Assembly (NCBI RefSeq): GCF_900111985.1
Contig: NZ_FOKI01000008.1
Coordinates: 1 to 64,000 of the forward strand
DNA from: Clostridium frigidicarnis
Lineage (GTDB): Bacteria; Bacillota; Clostridia; Clostridiales; Clostridiaceae
Length of the DNA: 64,000 nt
Reading direction: 5' to 3'
Part shown: positions 45,778 through 55,409 of the stretch, piece after piece
Layout of the letters: each line of letters starts with the position of its first letter
Numbering within the stretch: position 1 is the first letter of the stretch
The notes under the pieces: model-generated
The model's input: only the letters and a program-made list of their open reading frames with translations
Databases searched by the model: none
Told to the model about the DNA's origin: nothing
Position numbers and translations under genes: made by a program

Positions 45778-45807
45778 TTTTTCATCCTCCATACTAAATT
45801 ATTAAGT

Positions 45808-45848
45808 TTAATTATCAATGAGAAGAAATTCTCCTCATTGATAATTAA
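45808..45848 (-). other. intercistronic hairpin after eutM
   Basis: TTAATTATCAATGAG and CTCATTGATAATTAA are perfect 15-base arms around an 11-base loop. It lies between eutM and eutT without a T-run, so it more likely protects the abundant shell mRNA end or sets relative expression than terminates fully. Confidence 0.55.
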
Positions 45849-45864
45849 CACTATTATTTAGTGA

Positions 45865-46149
45865 TTATTGGATACCCTTTGGCAATATAGCATCAACTTC
45901 AGAATGTGGTCTTGGTATTACATGTACTGAAATTAATTCTCCTACTCTTTCAGCAGCAGCAGCTCCAGCATCAGTTGCTGCCTTGACAGCTCCTACATCA
46001 CCTCTAACCATTACAGTTACAAGACCGCCTCCTACTTGTTCTTTTCCTATTAATTGAACATTTGCTGCTTTTACCATAGCATCAGCAGCTTCAATCGCAC
46101 CTACTAATCCTTTAGTTTCAATCATTCCTAATGCATTTGCAGTTACCAT
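45865..46149 (-). CDS. eutM: major hexameric shell protein EutM (BMC-H)
   Basis: A 94-residue BMC-H protein: [40 protein letters not shown] and [11 protein letters not shown]. This is the canonical shell hexamer with a small pore. It is nearly identical to the BMC-H gene at 54393 in the choline operon. A strong AAGGAGG precedes the ATG, and a stable hairpin follows the gene. Confidence 0.95.
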   Translation of the reverse strand: MVTANALGMIETKGLVGAIEAADAMVKAANVQLIGKEQVGGGLVTVMVRGDVGAVKAATDAGAAAAERVGELISVHVIPRPHSEVDAILPKGIQ

Positions 46150-46168
46150 TTTAATTCCTCCTTAAACT

Positions 46169-47644
46169 TTAATTTAATTCTTTTATTATTTTCTTAACAA
46201 GTAAATCGATAAGTGCTTCACTATTATTACTTAAAGATGAGTTAGAACAATAGTTGGAAGTTGATCCATCACCTCTAAGGTCTTCTATTTCTCTTATTCC
46301 ATAGGCTACTCTCTTGGTATTAATTAAATTTAATGGTCCCACATTATCTGAAGTTGCACTTCCACCTATGCTTCCACAACCTAATGTTAAGGCTGGTGCT
46401 AGGTTTACTGTAGCTCCAATTCCTCCAAGAGCCCCTGGGCTATTTACTGGTATTCTAGACACAGGCATTTCTAAAGCAAATTTTTTAACTACTTCCTTAT
46501 CTTCAGCATGAATCATAAAACTATGTCCTGCACCCTCATTAAGCAATATATCTCTACATAATTTACATGCTTCATCCAAATTATCTGCTACATAGAAAGC
46601 TAAAACTGGTCCTAGCTTTTCTCTTGAATATGGTACATTATGACCAATTCGTGTTTCTCTAGCTATCAGTACCTTTGCATCTTTTGGTACTCTAGTTAAA
46701 TCAGCTAGATTAGAAATGAATTCCACGGTTTTTCCTACTATTTGAGGATTCATTGTTCCATTAGGTCTCATTATGAATTTTTCAAGCTTTTTACTTTCCT
46801 CTTCATCTAGAAAATATGCTCCCTGAGCTTTAAGTTCTGATATTACAGCTGATTCTATTGCCTTTTCCACAACTATTGATTGTTCAGATGCACAAATAGT
46901 ACCATTGTCAAAGGTTTTAGAATCAATTATTCTTTTAGCTGCTAGCTTAATATTGGCACTTTTATCAATGAATCCAGGTCCATTTCCAGCACCTACTCCT
47001 AATGCTGGATTCCCTGATGAATATGCTGCCTTAACCATTGCCGCTCCACCAGTGGCAAGAATCATAGCAGTATCATCACTTTTCATAAGCTCATTAGTAG
47101 CTTGAAGTGTTGGCGTTGAAATACATCCAATTGCTCCTTTAGGGCATCCAACCCTTTCTGCTGCTTCAGATAGTATTTTTACAGTTTCTAAAATACATTT
47201 CTTTGCACTTGGATGAGGAGAAAATACAATTGTATTAGCTCCTTTTAATGATATTAAAGTTTTATATATAGCTGTAGAAGTTGGGTTAGTTGATGGAACT
47301 ATACCTGCTATTACACCCATAGGTACTGCAATATCCATAGTCTGTAAATCTTGATCTTCTTTAGTAATCCCAACAGTCTTTAAATCCTTAATACTTTCAT
47401 ATACTTGCTTTGCTGCAAAAGTATTTTTAAGTATTTTATCTTGCCACTTTCCAAAGCCTGTTTCTTCTTCAGCCATTTTTGCCAGTTTCTCAGAATTTTC
47501 ATATCCAGCATCAGCTATAGCCTTAACAATTCTGTCAATTTGCTCCTGATTCATTTTTGCCAATTCTTTTTGTGCTTCTTTTGCTTCTCTAAGTAAGTTT
47601 CTAACCTCTTGTATTGAAATCAAATCTTTATCTGTTAATTGCAT
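46169..47644 (-). CDS. eutE: CoA-acylating acetaldehyde dehydrogenase EutE
   Basis: A 491-residue aldehyde dehydrogenase converting acetaldehyde, CoA and NAD to acetyl-CoA. Catalytic Cys251 lies in [28 protein letters not shown] and [12 protein letters not shown] are typical of the EutE/PduP group. Unusually for the EutE type, the C-terminus ends in a serine/asparagine linker and an amphipathic helix ([17 protein letters not shown]) that resembles an encapsulation peptide. The start codon overlaps the previous stop (TAATG). Confidence 0.94.
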   Translation of the reverse strand: MQLTDKDLISIQEVRNLLREAKEAQKELAKMNQEQIDRIVKAIADAGYENSEKLAKMAEEETGFGKWQDKILKNTFAAKQVYESIKDLKTVGITKEDQDLQTMDIAVPMGVIAGIVPSTNPTSTAIYKTLISLKGANTIVFSPHPSAKKCILETVKILSEAAERVGCPKGAIGCISTPTLQATNELMKSDDTAMILATGGAAMVKAAYSSGNPALGVGAGNGPGFIDKSANIKLAAKRIIDSKTFDNGTICASEQSIVVEKAIESAVISELKAQGAYFLDEEESKKLEKFIMRPNGTMNPQIVGKTVEFISNLADLTRVPKDAKVLIARETRIGHNVPYSREKLGPVLAFYVADNLDEACKLCRDILLNEGAGHSFMIHAEDKEVVKKFALEMPVSRIPVNSPGALGGIGATVNLAPALTLGCGSIGGSATSDNVGPLNLINTKRVAYGIREIEDLRGDGSTSNYCSNSSLSNNSEALIDLLVKKIIKELN

Positions 47645-48315
47645 TACTTATCACCTGCTTTTTTATTATCTAATAGTATCTTTATTAATACATCTTTTTT
47701 AGCAACTTTTATTTCATTGCTTGTTATTCCTGATAAATTTAAATTTTCTACTAGTTTACGCAATTCTTCAACCTTCATAGAACCATAGTTTTTTTCTGAT
47801 TTCTTCTTTTTCTTATACTCTTTTGGATCACTTTTTATTTCCATTCCTTTTTGGTCTTCTGAAGATTTGGTTTCATCTATCTTCTTTATTTCTTCTATTT
47901 TATTTTCCTCTAAAGGCTTCTCATAATCTAAACTCTCTTTTTCCTTTGAATCTTCGACTTCTTCTAAGATTTTAGGTTTCCCTAAGCTTTTAGTCACTTC
48001 TATATCTTTAGACTCTTCTAAAATTACTTCTTTTTCCTTTTCTACCTTCATGTCAGGAACAATTTTTAAAGTTTCTTCATGTAACTTTGGTATTACACTT
48101 ACACTTCTTAATGCTCCTAATGTTTTAGATGCTCTTTCTCCTGCATCAACAGCTACTTTTACAGATCCAACATCCCCAGTTATTTCTACTGTTGAAATTC
48201 CTGCCTTAACTATTTCTATATTAATCAAGGATACATTTGCCGCTTTTAGTGCAGCATCGGCAGCTTCTATAGCGGCGAGATATCCATTAACTTCAATTAA
48301 TCCTAATGCTTGCAT
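47644..48315 (-). CDS. BMC-H shell protein with long C-terminal extension (EutK-like, SAP/Rho-N-type tail)
   Basis: A 223-residue protein. Residues 1-85 are a BMC domain (MQALGLIEVNGYLAAIEAAD, SVKVAVDAGERASK, SVIPKLHE). A charged linker rich in K/E (about 90-175) leads to a compact helical end (about 178-220; SMKVEELRKLVENLNLSG, KKDVLIKIL) that resembles SAP or Rho-N domains, known for nucleic-acid binding. EutK of enterics likewise has a helical C-terminal domain. The start lacks a clear ribosome site and lies 10 bases after eutL, so it is probably coupled. Confidence 0.8.
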   Translation of the reverse strand: MQALGLIEVNGYLAAIEAADAALKAANVSLINIEIVKAGISTVEITGDVGSVKVAVDAGERASKTLGALRSVSVIPKLHEETLKIVPDMKVEKEKEVILEESKDIEVTKSLGKPKILEEVEDSKEKESLDYEKPLEENKIEEIKKIDETKSSEDQKGMEIKSDPKEYKKKKKSEKNYGSMKVEELRKLVENLNLSGITSNEIKVAKKDVLIKILLDNKKAGDK

Positions 48316-48325
48316 AGATTAATCA

Positions 48326-48979
48326 TTAATATGTTCTTGGCTCATTGGCAACTGATTTAACTGCTTCAGCAAAAGCATCACATGCTGCTTTGCAAGCTGA
48401 TTGTGAGCCTGATAATAAGGCTCCACCAAAGTTAGTTTCAGTTGGTGGTCCAAAAAACTCTTTTAATTCTACATCCGCTGCCTTTAATGCTGCATCTAAT
48501 CCATATACTGCTTCTAATGGTGGTGCTACTAAATAAGCTATTGCTTCTCCTTCATTAACTCCTGCAACCTTTGACAAATATGATCCTGTTCTAGATACAC
48601 AGTATGCATAATAAACTATTGAATTATCATCATTTGCACTTGTAAAGTGAGAACCACTTTCCATAAAATCAAGAGCAGCATTTAATCCACTTCTAACCTC
48701 AGCTGGACTTGGTCCTGCTAATATTCCTATAACTTCTCCTGCAAGTTTAGTTGAAGCATTTGCTGAGCCTGCATACATTGACTTTGCATATACAACTTCA
48801 ACCTCTGCTGCTTTTGTTGCTTCATCTAAAGCTGTATATGTTACATCATCAACATCTGTAGTTATTAAGCCTAAGCTTTTATGTTCTGGTCCTAACTCTA
48901 ATTTCTTGGCCAAATCATGGCTTACATTAGATATTATTTTTATACTTAATACCGTTGGACGTATAGCTTCATTTATCAC
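48326..48979 (-). CDS. eutL: trimeric shell protein EutL (BMC-T)
   Basis: A 217-residue tandem circularly permuted BMC protein: VLSIKIISNVSHDLAKKLEL, GLITTDVDDVTYTALDEATK, AGSANASTKLAGEVIGILAG and the C-terminal PTETNFGGALLSGSQSAC. EutL trimers form shell tiles with a gated central pore. Translation starts at GTG (48979) behind AGGAGG. Confidence 0.95.
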   Translation of the reverse strand: MINEAIRPTVLSIKIISNVSHDLAKKLELGPEHKSLGLITTDVDDVTYTALDEATKAAEVEVVYAKSMYAGSANASTKLAGEVIGILAGPSPAEVRSGLNAALDFMESGSHFTSANDDNSIVYYAYCVSRTGSYLSKVAGVNEGEAIAYLVAPPLEAVYGLDAALKAADVELKEFFGPPTETNFGGALLSGSQSACKAACDAFAEAVKSVANEPRTY

Positions 48980-48996
48980 TTTAATTCCTCCTATTT

Positions 48997-49884
48997 TTAT
49001 GATTTCAAATCAATTCCAGATGCTTTTTTATCTAACATTTTCTTGATTAATTCAGCTATGTGAGCTCCAGCTTCAACTGGTGGAGTTCCACCCTTATGTA
49101 TATTGGAAACTACTGTTCTTTTAGCTTCTGGCATATTTATTTTTGGTTTATACGCAATATAAGCACTCATGGATTCTGCTGTTACTAGTCCTGGTCTTTC
49201 TCCAACTAGAAGACAAACTACCTCTGCTCCTGTTACTTCTCCTATAGGATCCATAGCACCAACTCTGCAGTGTTTTATAAATAAAATATCCTTTATTTCA
49301 ATTCCATACATTTTTAGCCCCTGTTTAATAGAGGGAGCTATATCTCTTAAATTTGCTTCTATTGCAGCTGAGCTTAATCCATCACCTACTGCTAAAATAA
49401 CTTTTGGACTTCCTCCAAATTTTTCTTTTATGAATTTTAAAGTATCATCATCAAACTTTCTACCTAAATCAGGACGAGTTAAATATTCATCTTTCTCTGT
49501 ACATTTAGTATTTACAGCAATCAAATTATTTTCTTTCACAAATTCCTCTGATACATAAGAGAATACTGAATCCTGTGCTGCTGCATGGTCAGCTCTAACT
49601 CTTAAGGCTGTAATTGTTCTATATCTAGGACCAACTCTACCTATTCCAAGTCTTGCTGGTGTCTTTTGCTTCATACTTAAGTAGCCTTCCCTATCCTTTG
49701 GGTTAACTACTAAAAATTGTTTCTTTAAATCAATTTCTGTTATATCGTCAATACATCCATTATCATCGACAAGTGTATTGCTTATTGGTCTTATTGTGCT
49801 CTCTTTAATAGTATCTTGTGATACATTTCCTATCATTTCTGATAAAAGCTTTTCTACCATTCCTTTTAATTCTAATTCATTCAT
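48997..49884 (-). CDS. eutC: ethanolamine ammonia-lyase small subunit EutC
   Basis: A 295-residue subunit of the adenosylcobalamin-dependent ammonia-lyase that turns ethanolamine into acetaldehyde and ammonia. Conserved pieces are [47 protein letters not shown] and [19 protein letters not shown]. The N-terminal helix ([17 protein letters not shown]) is a probable encapsulation signal. It lies 12 bases after eutB. Confidence 0.96.
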   Translation of the reverse strand: MNELELKGMVEKLLSEMIGNVSQDTIKESTIRPISNTLVDDNGCIDDITEIDLKKQFLVVNPKDREGYLSMKQKTPARLGIGRVGPRYRTITALRVRADHAAAQDSVFSYVSEEFVKENNLIAVNTKCTEKDEYLTRPDLGRKFDDDTLKFIKEKFGGSPKVILAVGDGLSSAAIEANLRDIAPSIKQGLKMYGIEIKDILFIKHCRVGAMDPIGEVTGAEVVCLLVGERPGLVTAESMSAYIAYKPKINMPEAKRTVVSNIHKGGTPPVEAGAHIAELIKKMLDKKASGIDLKS

Positions 49885-49896
49885 TTCTCTACCCTC

Positions 49897-51261
49897 CTAA
49901 CCTAAAAATATTGATGCATCTCCAGCTGATTCAGTTAATTTACCATTTTCCATAAGACCCATTTTTTCCATCCATTGTTCAAATTCTTTAATTGGTCTTA
50001 GTCCAAATAGTTCTCTTAAAGTAGCTGTTTCATGATAACCTGTTGTTTGATAATTAAGCATTACGTCATCTCCATGTGGTATTCCCATAAAATATGTACA
50101 TCCTGCTCCTGTTAATAGTACAGCTAGGTTTTCTATATCATTTTGATCAGCCTTCATGTGATTTGTGTAACATGCATCACATCCCATTGGTAGTCCTGAT
50201 AATTTACCCATAAAGTGATCTTCTAACCCTGCTCTAATTACTTGTTTTGAGTCATATAAATATTCTGGTCCTATAAAACCAACAACAGTGTTTACTAAGA
50301 ATGGTTCAAATTTTTTAGCAAATCCATAGCATCTTGCTTCCATTGTTACTTGGTCTACATTGTGGTGAGCTTCTGATGAAAGTTCTGAACCTTGACCTGT
50401 TTCAAAGTACATTACATTTGGACCAGTTGCTGTTCCTTCTGATAATGCTAGCTGTCTAGCCTCTTCTATAACTGCTGCATTAAATCCAAAAGCTTCATTT
50501 CCTTTTTCAGAACCTGCTATTGATTGGAATATTAAATCTGTTGGAGCGCCTTTTCTTATTGCCTCCATTTGAGTGGTAACATGAGCTAACACACAGTTTT
50601 GAGTTGGTATTTCCCACTTTTGTTTAAATTCTTCAAATCTTTTTAATACCTTAGTAACACTTTCCACAGAGTCATCAACTGGATTTAATCCTAGTACAGC
50701 ATCTCCTATACCAAAGCTTAAACCCTCCATTAATGATGCTGTTATTCCATCTGGATCATCTGTAGGGTGATTTGGTTGAAGTCTTGCGGATAACCTTCCA
50801 TCCTCTCCAATTGTTGTGTTGCAGTGTGCAGTAACTTTAATCTTCTTGGCTCCATAAATCAAATCCATATTAGACATAATTTTTGCTGCTGCTGCTATCA
50901 TTTCAGATGTTAACCCTCTTGATATTCTTCTTATATCGTAGGAAGTTGTGTTATCATCTAAAATCCATTCTCTTAGTTCTGAAACAGTCCAACTCTTTAT
51001 TTCGTTATATATCTTTTCATTCACTGCATCTTGAATGATTCTTGTTACTTCGTCTATTTCATATGGAACTGCTGGATTGTTTCTTAAATCTGCAAGTGTT
51101 AAGTTTGATAATACAACCTTTGCAGCCACTCTTTCTTCTGCTGATTCTGCAATTAATCCTGCTAATCTATCTCCTGACTTTTCCTCATTAGCTTTTGCCA
51201 TTACATCATTTATAGATTTAAATTCATAAACTTTCTTAAATAGTTTTGTTTTTAAAATCAC
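49897..51261 (-). CDS. eutB: ethanolamine ammonia-lyase large subunit EutB
   Basis: A 454-residue TIM-barrel catalytic subunit. Family marks include KANEEKSGDRLAGLIAES near the N-terminus, TTIGEDGRLSARLQPNHPTD, GLNPVDDSVESV, FETGQGSELSSEAHHNVDQ, and GLPMGCDACYTNHMKADQND. With EutC and adenosylcobalamin from EutT it splits ethanolamine. Translation starts at GTG (51261) behind AAGGAGG. Confidence 0.97.
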   Translation of the reverse strand: MILKTKLFKKVYEFKSINDVMAKANEEKSGDRLAGLIAESAEERVAAKVVLSNLTLADLRNNPAVPYEIDEVTRIIQDAVNEKIYNEIKSWTVSELREWILDDNTTSYDIRRISRGLTSEMIAAAAKIMSNMDLIYGAKKIKVTAHCNTTIGEDGRLSARLQPNHPTDDPDGITASLMEGLSFGIGDAVLGLNPVDDSVESVTKVLKRFEEFKQKWEIPTQNCVLAHVTTQMEAIRKGAPTDLIFQSIAGSEKGNEAFGFNAAVIEEARQLALSEGTATGPNVMYFETGQGSELSSEAHHNVDQVTMEARCYGFAKKFEPFLVNTVVGFIGPEYLYDSKQVIRAGLEDHFMGKLSGLPMGCDACYTNHMKADQNDIENLAVLLTGAGCTYFMGIPHGDDVMLNYQTTGYHETATLRELFGLRPIKEFEQWMEKMGLMENGKLTESAGDASIFLG

Positions 51262-51277
51262 AATAATCCTCCTTCCA

Positions 51278-52711
51278 TTAATTAAATACTAATGTTTTAA
51301 TAACTACTGGTAATACATTTCCTACAGCAATAGGTTTTCCAATGTCAATGTAGTCCCCATTATCAACCTTTATACTATCAATGCATATTACTTCTTTCTT
51401 ATAATCTAATAAAGAATACATACATTGTCCTAACACCTTTGCCATGTCTTTTTCTACAATAACTACTAGTGGAATATCCTTTTCAATTAATCCATCCATT
51501 CCATTTACTAAACCCTTTGCTAATTGCTGTACATATGTGAATGACGGACTATTTTTTCCATTGACTGCAATAGCTACCATTTGCAAATCATTTTCTAACT
51601 TAAACCAATTCAGTTTTGCTTTAACAGCATCTTCTATTCCCTTTTCATCTTTATCTTCATCTTCTAGTGATAATTTTAAAATAGGGATATTTTTAATTGG
51701 GAAATTATCATAAGTATAGGTTATGGTACTTCCACTTATTTCAGTGGTATGTGACCCTGCTCCTACAACAGTAGCTCTAATTGTTTCTACAGACCTTACT
51801 AGCTTTAAGTTTTTACAAATATTAGACCTTCTTATTTGCCTTCCTAAAATAATTCCCATATCGCCATATTTAAAATAATCATCAATAGAGTCCTCATAGT
51901 ATATATAGTCAGCTACTCCTCCAGAGAATGAAATACATTTTATTTCTTCATTTGGATTAATTGATTTATTAGTTACTATGTATTGAAATTCTGAGCTTTG
52001 ATTCCCTATTCCAACACTTTCTTCTAGCATCCTTACCATTTCATTTGCTACTGGTATGATATTTTCTACTGTTGCTTTATCTCCTACTTTAATAGGGATA
52101 TTGTTGTCTTCAATAAGTCTTTGTATTTTAGGAGCTATATAAATAATTTCTTTTGTTATTGGGTCAATCTTTATTAGCCTTCCTCCAATATCTAAACATC
52201 CTGTATCCTTTAATTCTCCTCTTACAAAAAGGGCTAGATTACTAGTGCCTCCTCCAACATCTATATTTACTACACTTGTTGAATGCTCTTTTGAATATGT
52301 ATGAGCCCCTGCACCTTTAGCTGATATTATACTTTCTAGATCTGGACCTGCTGTAGCTACTACAAAATCTCCTGCAAAGCCGCTTAAGCTATGTAAAACA
52401 TCATTTGCATTTTCTTTTCTTGCAGTTTCTCCTGTTATTATTACAGCTCCTGTTTCAATGTCTTCTTTATTTATTCCAGCTTTTTTGTATTCTTTTTCCA
52501 CAATATCTTTTACTTTTAATGCATCAATTTCTGTCATAGATATTAATGGTGTAAAATAAATTTCACTTCTATAAATAATTTCTTTATCCACAATAGAAAT
52601 TCTTGGAACACTGAAGCTTGATGCTGTATTTTCTACTATTAACTTTGAAAATACCAATTGAGTTGTACTAGTACCTATATCGATTCCAACACTTAACAGT
52701 TCTTCTTTCAT
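51278..52711 (-). CDS. eutA: ethanolamine ammonia-lyase reactivating factor EutA
   Basis: A 477-residue protein of the ASKHA ATPase type: [17 protein letters not shown] at the N-terminus, [28 protein letters not shown] and [13 protein letters not shown]. EutA removes damaged cobalamin from EutBC so that the enzyme can be reloaded. The ATG follows GGGAGGTAG, and the gene is 16 bases upstream of eutB. Confidence 0.96.
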   Translation of the reverse strand: MKEELLSVGIDIGTSTTQLVFSKLIVENTASSFSVPRISIVDKEIIYRSEIYFTPLISMTEIDALKVKDIVEKEYKKAGINKEDIETGAVIITGETARKENANDVLHSLSGFAGDFVVATAGPDLESIISAKGAGAHTYSKEHSTSVVNIDVGGGTSNLALFVRGELKDTGCLDIGGRLIKIDPITKEIIYIAPKIQRLIEDNNIPIKVGDKATVENIIPVANEMVRMLEESVGIGNQSSEFQYIVTNKSINPNEEIKCISFSGGVADYIYYEDSIDDYFKYGDMGIILGRQIRRSNICKNLKLVRSVETIRATVVGAGSHTTEISGSTITYTYDNFPIKNIPILKLSLEDEDKDEKGIEDAVKAKLNWFKLENDLQMVAIAVNGKNSPSFTYVQQLAKGLVNGMDGLIEKDIPLVVIVEKDMAKVLGQCMYSLLDYKKEVICIDSIKVDNGDYIDIGKPIAVGNVLPVVIKTLVFN

Positions 52712-52773
52712 TTCTCTACCTCCCTTCAGTGTTCTACTAATGGCACCCCATTAAGATTTTATAGACTTAATTT

Positions 52774-53907
52774 TTACATTGTAATTCTCTCTATTATCCT
52801 AATGATGTCATCCTTAGTTGGTACTCTAGGATTTGTTTTGGTACAGCCATCCTCTAAGGCCATTTCTGCAAGCTTTTCTCTACCCTCTTTCAACTTATCT
52901 AAATCTACTCCTGCTTCTTTTAGATTAACTGGCATTTTCATACTTTTTTCCAAGTTTTTTATTCCATATATTAAGTTTTTTACACCCATTCTTACATTGT
53001 TAGCTGGTAATCCTATCAATTTTGCTATATTATGATATTTCTTTGCTGCCCTTGATAAATCTTTATTATCGTATCCTATAATATTGGCATTATACTCAAT
53101 TACATAAGGTAGTAATATTGCATTAGTTCTGCCATGTGGCACATGAAGCTTACCACCTAAAACATGAGCAATACTATGGTTTATACCTAATGAAGCAGCA
53201 TTAAAGGCTATTCCTGCTAAGCAAGAAGCATTGTGCATCTTTTCTCTTGCCTCTATATCACTACCATCTTTATATGCTTTTATTAGATACTCAAAAGACA
53301 AAACTAAGGCTTTTTCTGCCAGTGCATCTGAAAAATCTGTTGCATCAATGGATACATAAGCTTCTAATGCATGTGTTATAACATCCATCCCTGTATCAGC
53401 TGTTATAAAATCCGGTACAGTTTTTACTAAATCTGGATCTAAAATTGCTTTATCAGGTAATAAATCATCTGAAACTAATGGATATTTAACCCCTTTTTCT
53501 TTGTCTGTAATAACTGAAAAAGAAGTAACTTCTGATCCCGTACCACTTGTAGTTGGTATAGCTATGAATTCCATATGGTCAAGAGATAATATTTTCTTTG
53601 AAAAATCCATTATTGCTTTTGCTGCATCTATAGCAGATCCTCCACCTAATGCAATAAGCACATCTGGTTTAATCTTGCTTAGTTCTTCTATGCCTTTTAC
53701 CACTAGCTCTATTGGAGGGTCAGGTACTATATCACTGAATACACTTATATTTTTTGATGTAATATTATCTGTAATTCTATTTATAGTTCCTGATTTAACC
53801 ATAAAAGGATCTGTTATTATTAATACTTTTTCTGTTAAAATTTCTCTTAAAATTTCTAAAGCACCCTGCCCAAAATATATGTTAGGTTTTACATTAAAAC
53901 TATTCAT
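52774..53907 (-). CDS. iron-containing alcohol dehydrogenase (EutG-like)
   Basis: A 377-residue group III alcohol dehydrogenase: PNIYFGQGALEIL, IALGGGSAIDAAKAI, FIAIPTTSGTGSEVTSF, DTGMDVITHALEAY and GINHSIAHVLGGKLHVPHGR with the metal ligands. It reduces acetaldehyde to ethanol and recycles NADH for the acetaldehyde dehydrogenase. No terminal encapsulation helix is seen. It is first in the visible eut operon; the choline operon has no alcohol dehydrogenase within the window. The ATG at 53907 follows GGAGAG. Confidence 0.9.
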   Translation of the reverse strand: MNSFNVKPNIYFGQGALEILREILTEKVLIITDPFMVKSGTINRITDNITSKNISVFSDIVPDPPIELVVKGIEELSKIKPDVLIALGGGSAIDAAKAIMDFSKKILSLDHMEFIAIPTTSGTGSEVTSFSVITDKEKGVKYPLVSDDLLPDKAILDPDLVKTVPDFITADTGMDVITHALEAYVSIDATDFSDALAEKALVLSFEYLIKAYKDGSDIEAREKMHNASCLAGIAFNAASLGINHSIAHVLGGKLHVPHGRTNAILLPYVIEYNANIIGYDNKDLSRAAKKYHNIAKLIGLPANNVRMGVKNLIYGIKNLEKSMKMPVNLKEAGVDLDKLKEGREKLAEMALEDGCTKTNPRVPTKDDIIRIIERITM

Positions 53908-54208
53908 TCTCACTCTCCATTCTTTATTGCTTCTCTATTTAAGTATCTAACTTTGAAAAACATTATATTCATTTGGTGGATAAGATTTCACTGGATAAAT
54001 AGTTTTATTATAGTTATAAAGGTTTTATTTTCCATATAATTATTTAAAAGGCTAAAAGACACTTTACTTTCACAAAAAAGTTGCTTATTCTTTTGCCAAA
54101 TTGATTGGATTAATAAAATAAAGTTATGATAAATCTTATTGATAAGTTAACAATTGAATATATAAGTGACAATATAATAATGGAAGGACTAAACAAACTA
54201 TAGGTTAA

Positions 54209-54337
54209 ATGGAACACTCAGGATGGGTTACATATTTTACTAGCGACATTGGTGAATATGGACAAGAACTTCGTATTTACTTTGACAAAAACACAAAAGT
54301 TATTACCTCAATAGACTTGAAAAATATACCTAAATAA
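54209..54337 (+). pseudogene. short C-terminal gene remnant between the eut and cut operons
   Basis: A 42-codon frame on the opposite strand reads GWVTYFTSDIGEYGQ, then ELRIYFDKNTKVITSIDLK. A stop lies directly before the ATG and there is no good ribosome site, so it looks like the last part of a lost gene. The region 53908-54208 otherwise shows no gene; it should hold the eut promoter, but I cannot identify it with confidence. Confidence 0.35.
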
Positions 54338-54340
54338 AAT

Positions 54341-54369
54341 AAAAACGTCACTAAATCTAGTGACGTTTT
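54341..54369. terminator. bidirectional terminator at the end of the cut operon
   Basis: AAACGTCACTA pairs with TAGTGACGTTT around AATC, with A-tract and T-tract on the two sides. It closes the minus-strand choline operon 23 bases past its last stop. Confidence 0.9.
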
Positions 54370-54392
54370 ATTTTTTACATTTTAATTAAATC

Positions 54393-54683
54393 TTATTTTA
54401 CAACTTCTTTATGTGCTGGAAGAATCACTTCAACCTCAGAATGTGGACGTGGTATAACGTGAACTGATACCAATTCTCCAACACGTTCTGCTGCAGCAGC
54501 ACCAGCATCTGTAGCAGCTTTAACAGCTCCAACATCACCTCTAACCATAACAGTTACAAGTCCGCCTCCAACATATTCTTTACCTATTAAATATACATTT
54601 GCTGCCTTAACCATAGCATCTGCTGCCTCTATTGCACCTACTAATCCTTTTGTTTCTATCATTCCTAATGCATCATATTTCAT
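54393..54683 (-). CDS. BMC-H hexameric shell protein (EutM/CutA-type) of the choline operon
   Basis: A 96-residue BMC-H protein that differs from EutM at 45865 in only a few internal positions (for example [11 protein letters not shown] for [11 protein letters not shown]) and at both ends. It should form the main shell hexamers of the choline compartment. It is the last gene of the choline operon, with an AGGAGG ribosome site and a terminator right after it. Confidence 0.93.
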   Translation of the reverse strand: MKYDALGMIETKGLVGAIEAADAMVKAANVYLIGKEYVGGGLVTVMVRGDVGAVKAATDAGAAAAERVGELVSVHVIPRPHSEVEVILPAHKEVVK

Positions 54684-54758
54684 TTTAAAATCCTCCTAAA
54701 TATTTTTTATTTATATATTATATTTTTTAATTATAAACACTTATTTTTTATTGATTTT

Positions 54759-55409
54759 TTATTTCGCTATTATTATTTTTGATTTTCCATTAACACTCAT
54801 TGCATTAGCTTCTTCAATATCAAGATGACATTCAAGCTTTGAAACATCATTAGCTCTAATAGCTACATTACTGTATGTTCCGCCTCTCAAATCATCAAAT
54901 TTTATTGATACTATATCTCCATCACATACTCCTAAGTTTTTAGCATCTTCAGGTGTCATGTGAATATGCCTTTGTGCAACTATTAATCCTTCTTCAATTT
55001 GAACAGAACCTTTTGGTCCAACTAATGTAATGCCAGATGTTCTGCTTAAATCTCCAGACAGTCTTACATGTGGTACTACTCCAAGTTTAATGCAGTCTCC
55101 CATTAATACTTCAACTTGAGCCTTACTTCTTATAGGTCCAAGAATTCTAACTTTCTCAATTGCACCTTTTGGTCCACATATTGTTACAGTTTCCTTGCAT
55201 GCATATTGTCCAGGTTGAGATAAGTCTTTAAGTTTCATAAGATTATAATCTTTACCAAAAAGACTATCTATATCTTTTTGTGAAAGGTGCACATGTCTAT
55301 TAGAAATTCCTACTGGAATCTCAGATGAATTTTCAGAAAGTATAGTATTTATTCCTTTATCCTTAACAGCTTCTAGTAAAAGCTTTAACAATGCTTCACA
55401 ATTGTCCAT
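54759..55409 (-). CDS. pduL: phosphate acyltransferase PduL of the choline operon
   Basis: A 216-residue PduL enzyme: VGISNRHVHLSQKDIDSLFG and IVAQRHIHMTPEDAKN carry the zinc-binding histidines; LSQPGQYACKETVTICGPKG is also typical. It makes acetyl phosphate from acetyl-CoA in the choline pathway. The first 18 residues (CEALLKLLLEAVKDKG) form a likely encapsulation helix. Its ATG overlaps the stop of the dehydrogenase gene (TAATG). Confidence 0.93.
   Translation of the reverse strand: MDNCEALLKLLLEAVKDKGINTILSENSSEIPVGISNRHVHLSQKDIDSLFGKDYNLMKLKDLSQPGQYACKETVTICGPKGAIEKVRILGPIRSKAQVEVLMGDCIKLGVVPHVRLSGDLSRTSGITLVGPKGSVQIEEGLIVAQRHIHMTPEDAKNLGVCDGDIVSIKFDDLRGGTYSNVAIRANDVSKLECHLDIEEANAMSVNGKSKIIIAK

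Noticed and set aside
47040-47065. B12-box-like sequence (CAGTGGC) that could indicate a cobalamin riboswitch
   Set aside because: It lies inside the eutE coding sequence and no other riboswitch elements surround it.
49169-49558. 129-codon plus-strand frame inside eutC
   Set aside because: Antisense shadow of a strongly conserved gene, with no recognisable motif.
54085-54125. Possible sigma-54 promoter (GG...GC pair) upstream of the alcohol dehydrogenase gene
   Set aside because: On the minus strand the GG and GC are 11 bases apart instead of 10 and the -12 element is not TTGC, so the match is not convincing.
53908-54392. Search for EutV-type paired antiterminator hairpins in the eut leader
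   Set aside because: No pair of similar hairpins followed by a terminator could be recognised; the only strong hairpin (54341-54369) is the cut operon terminator.
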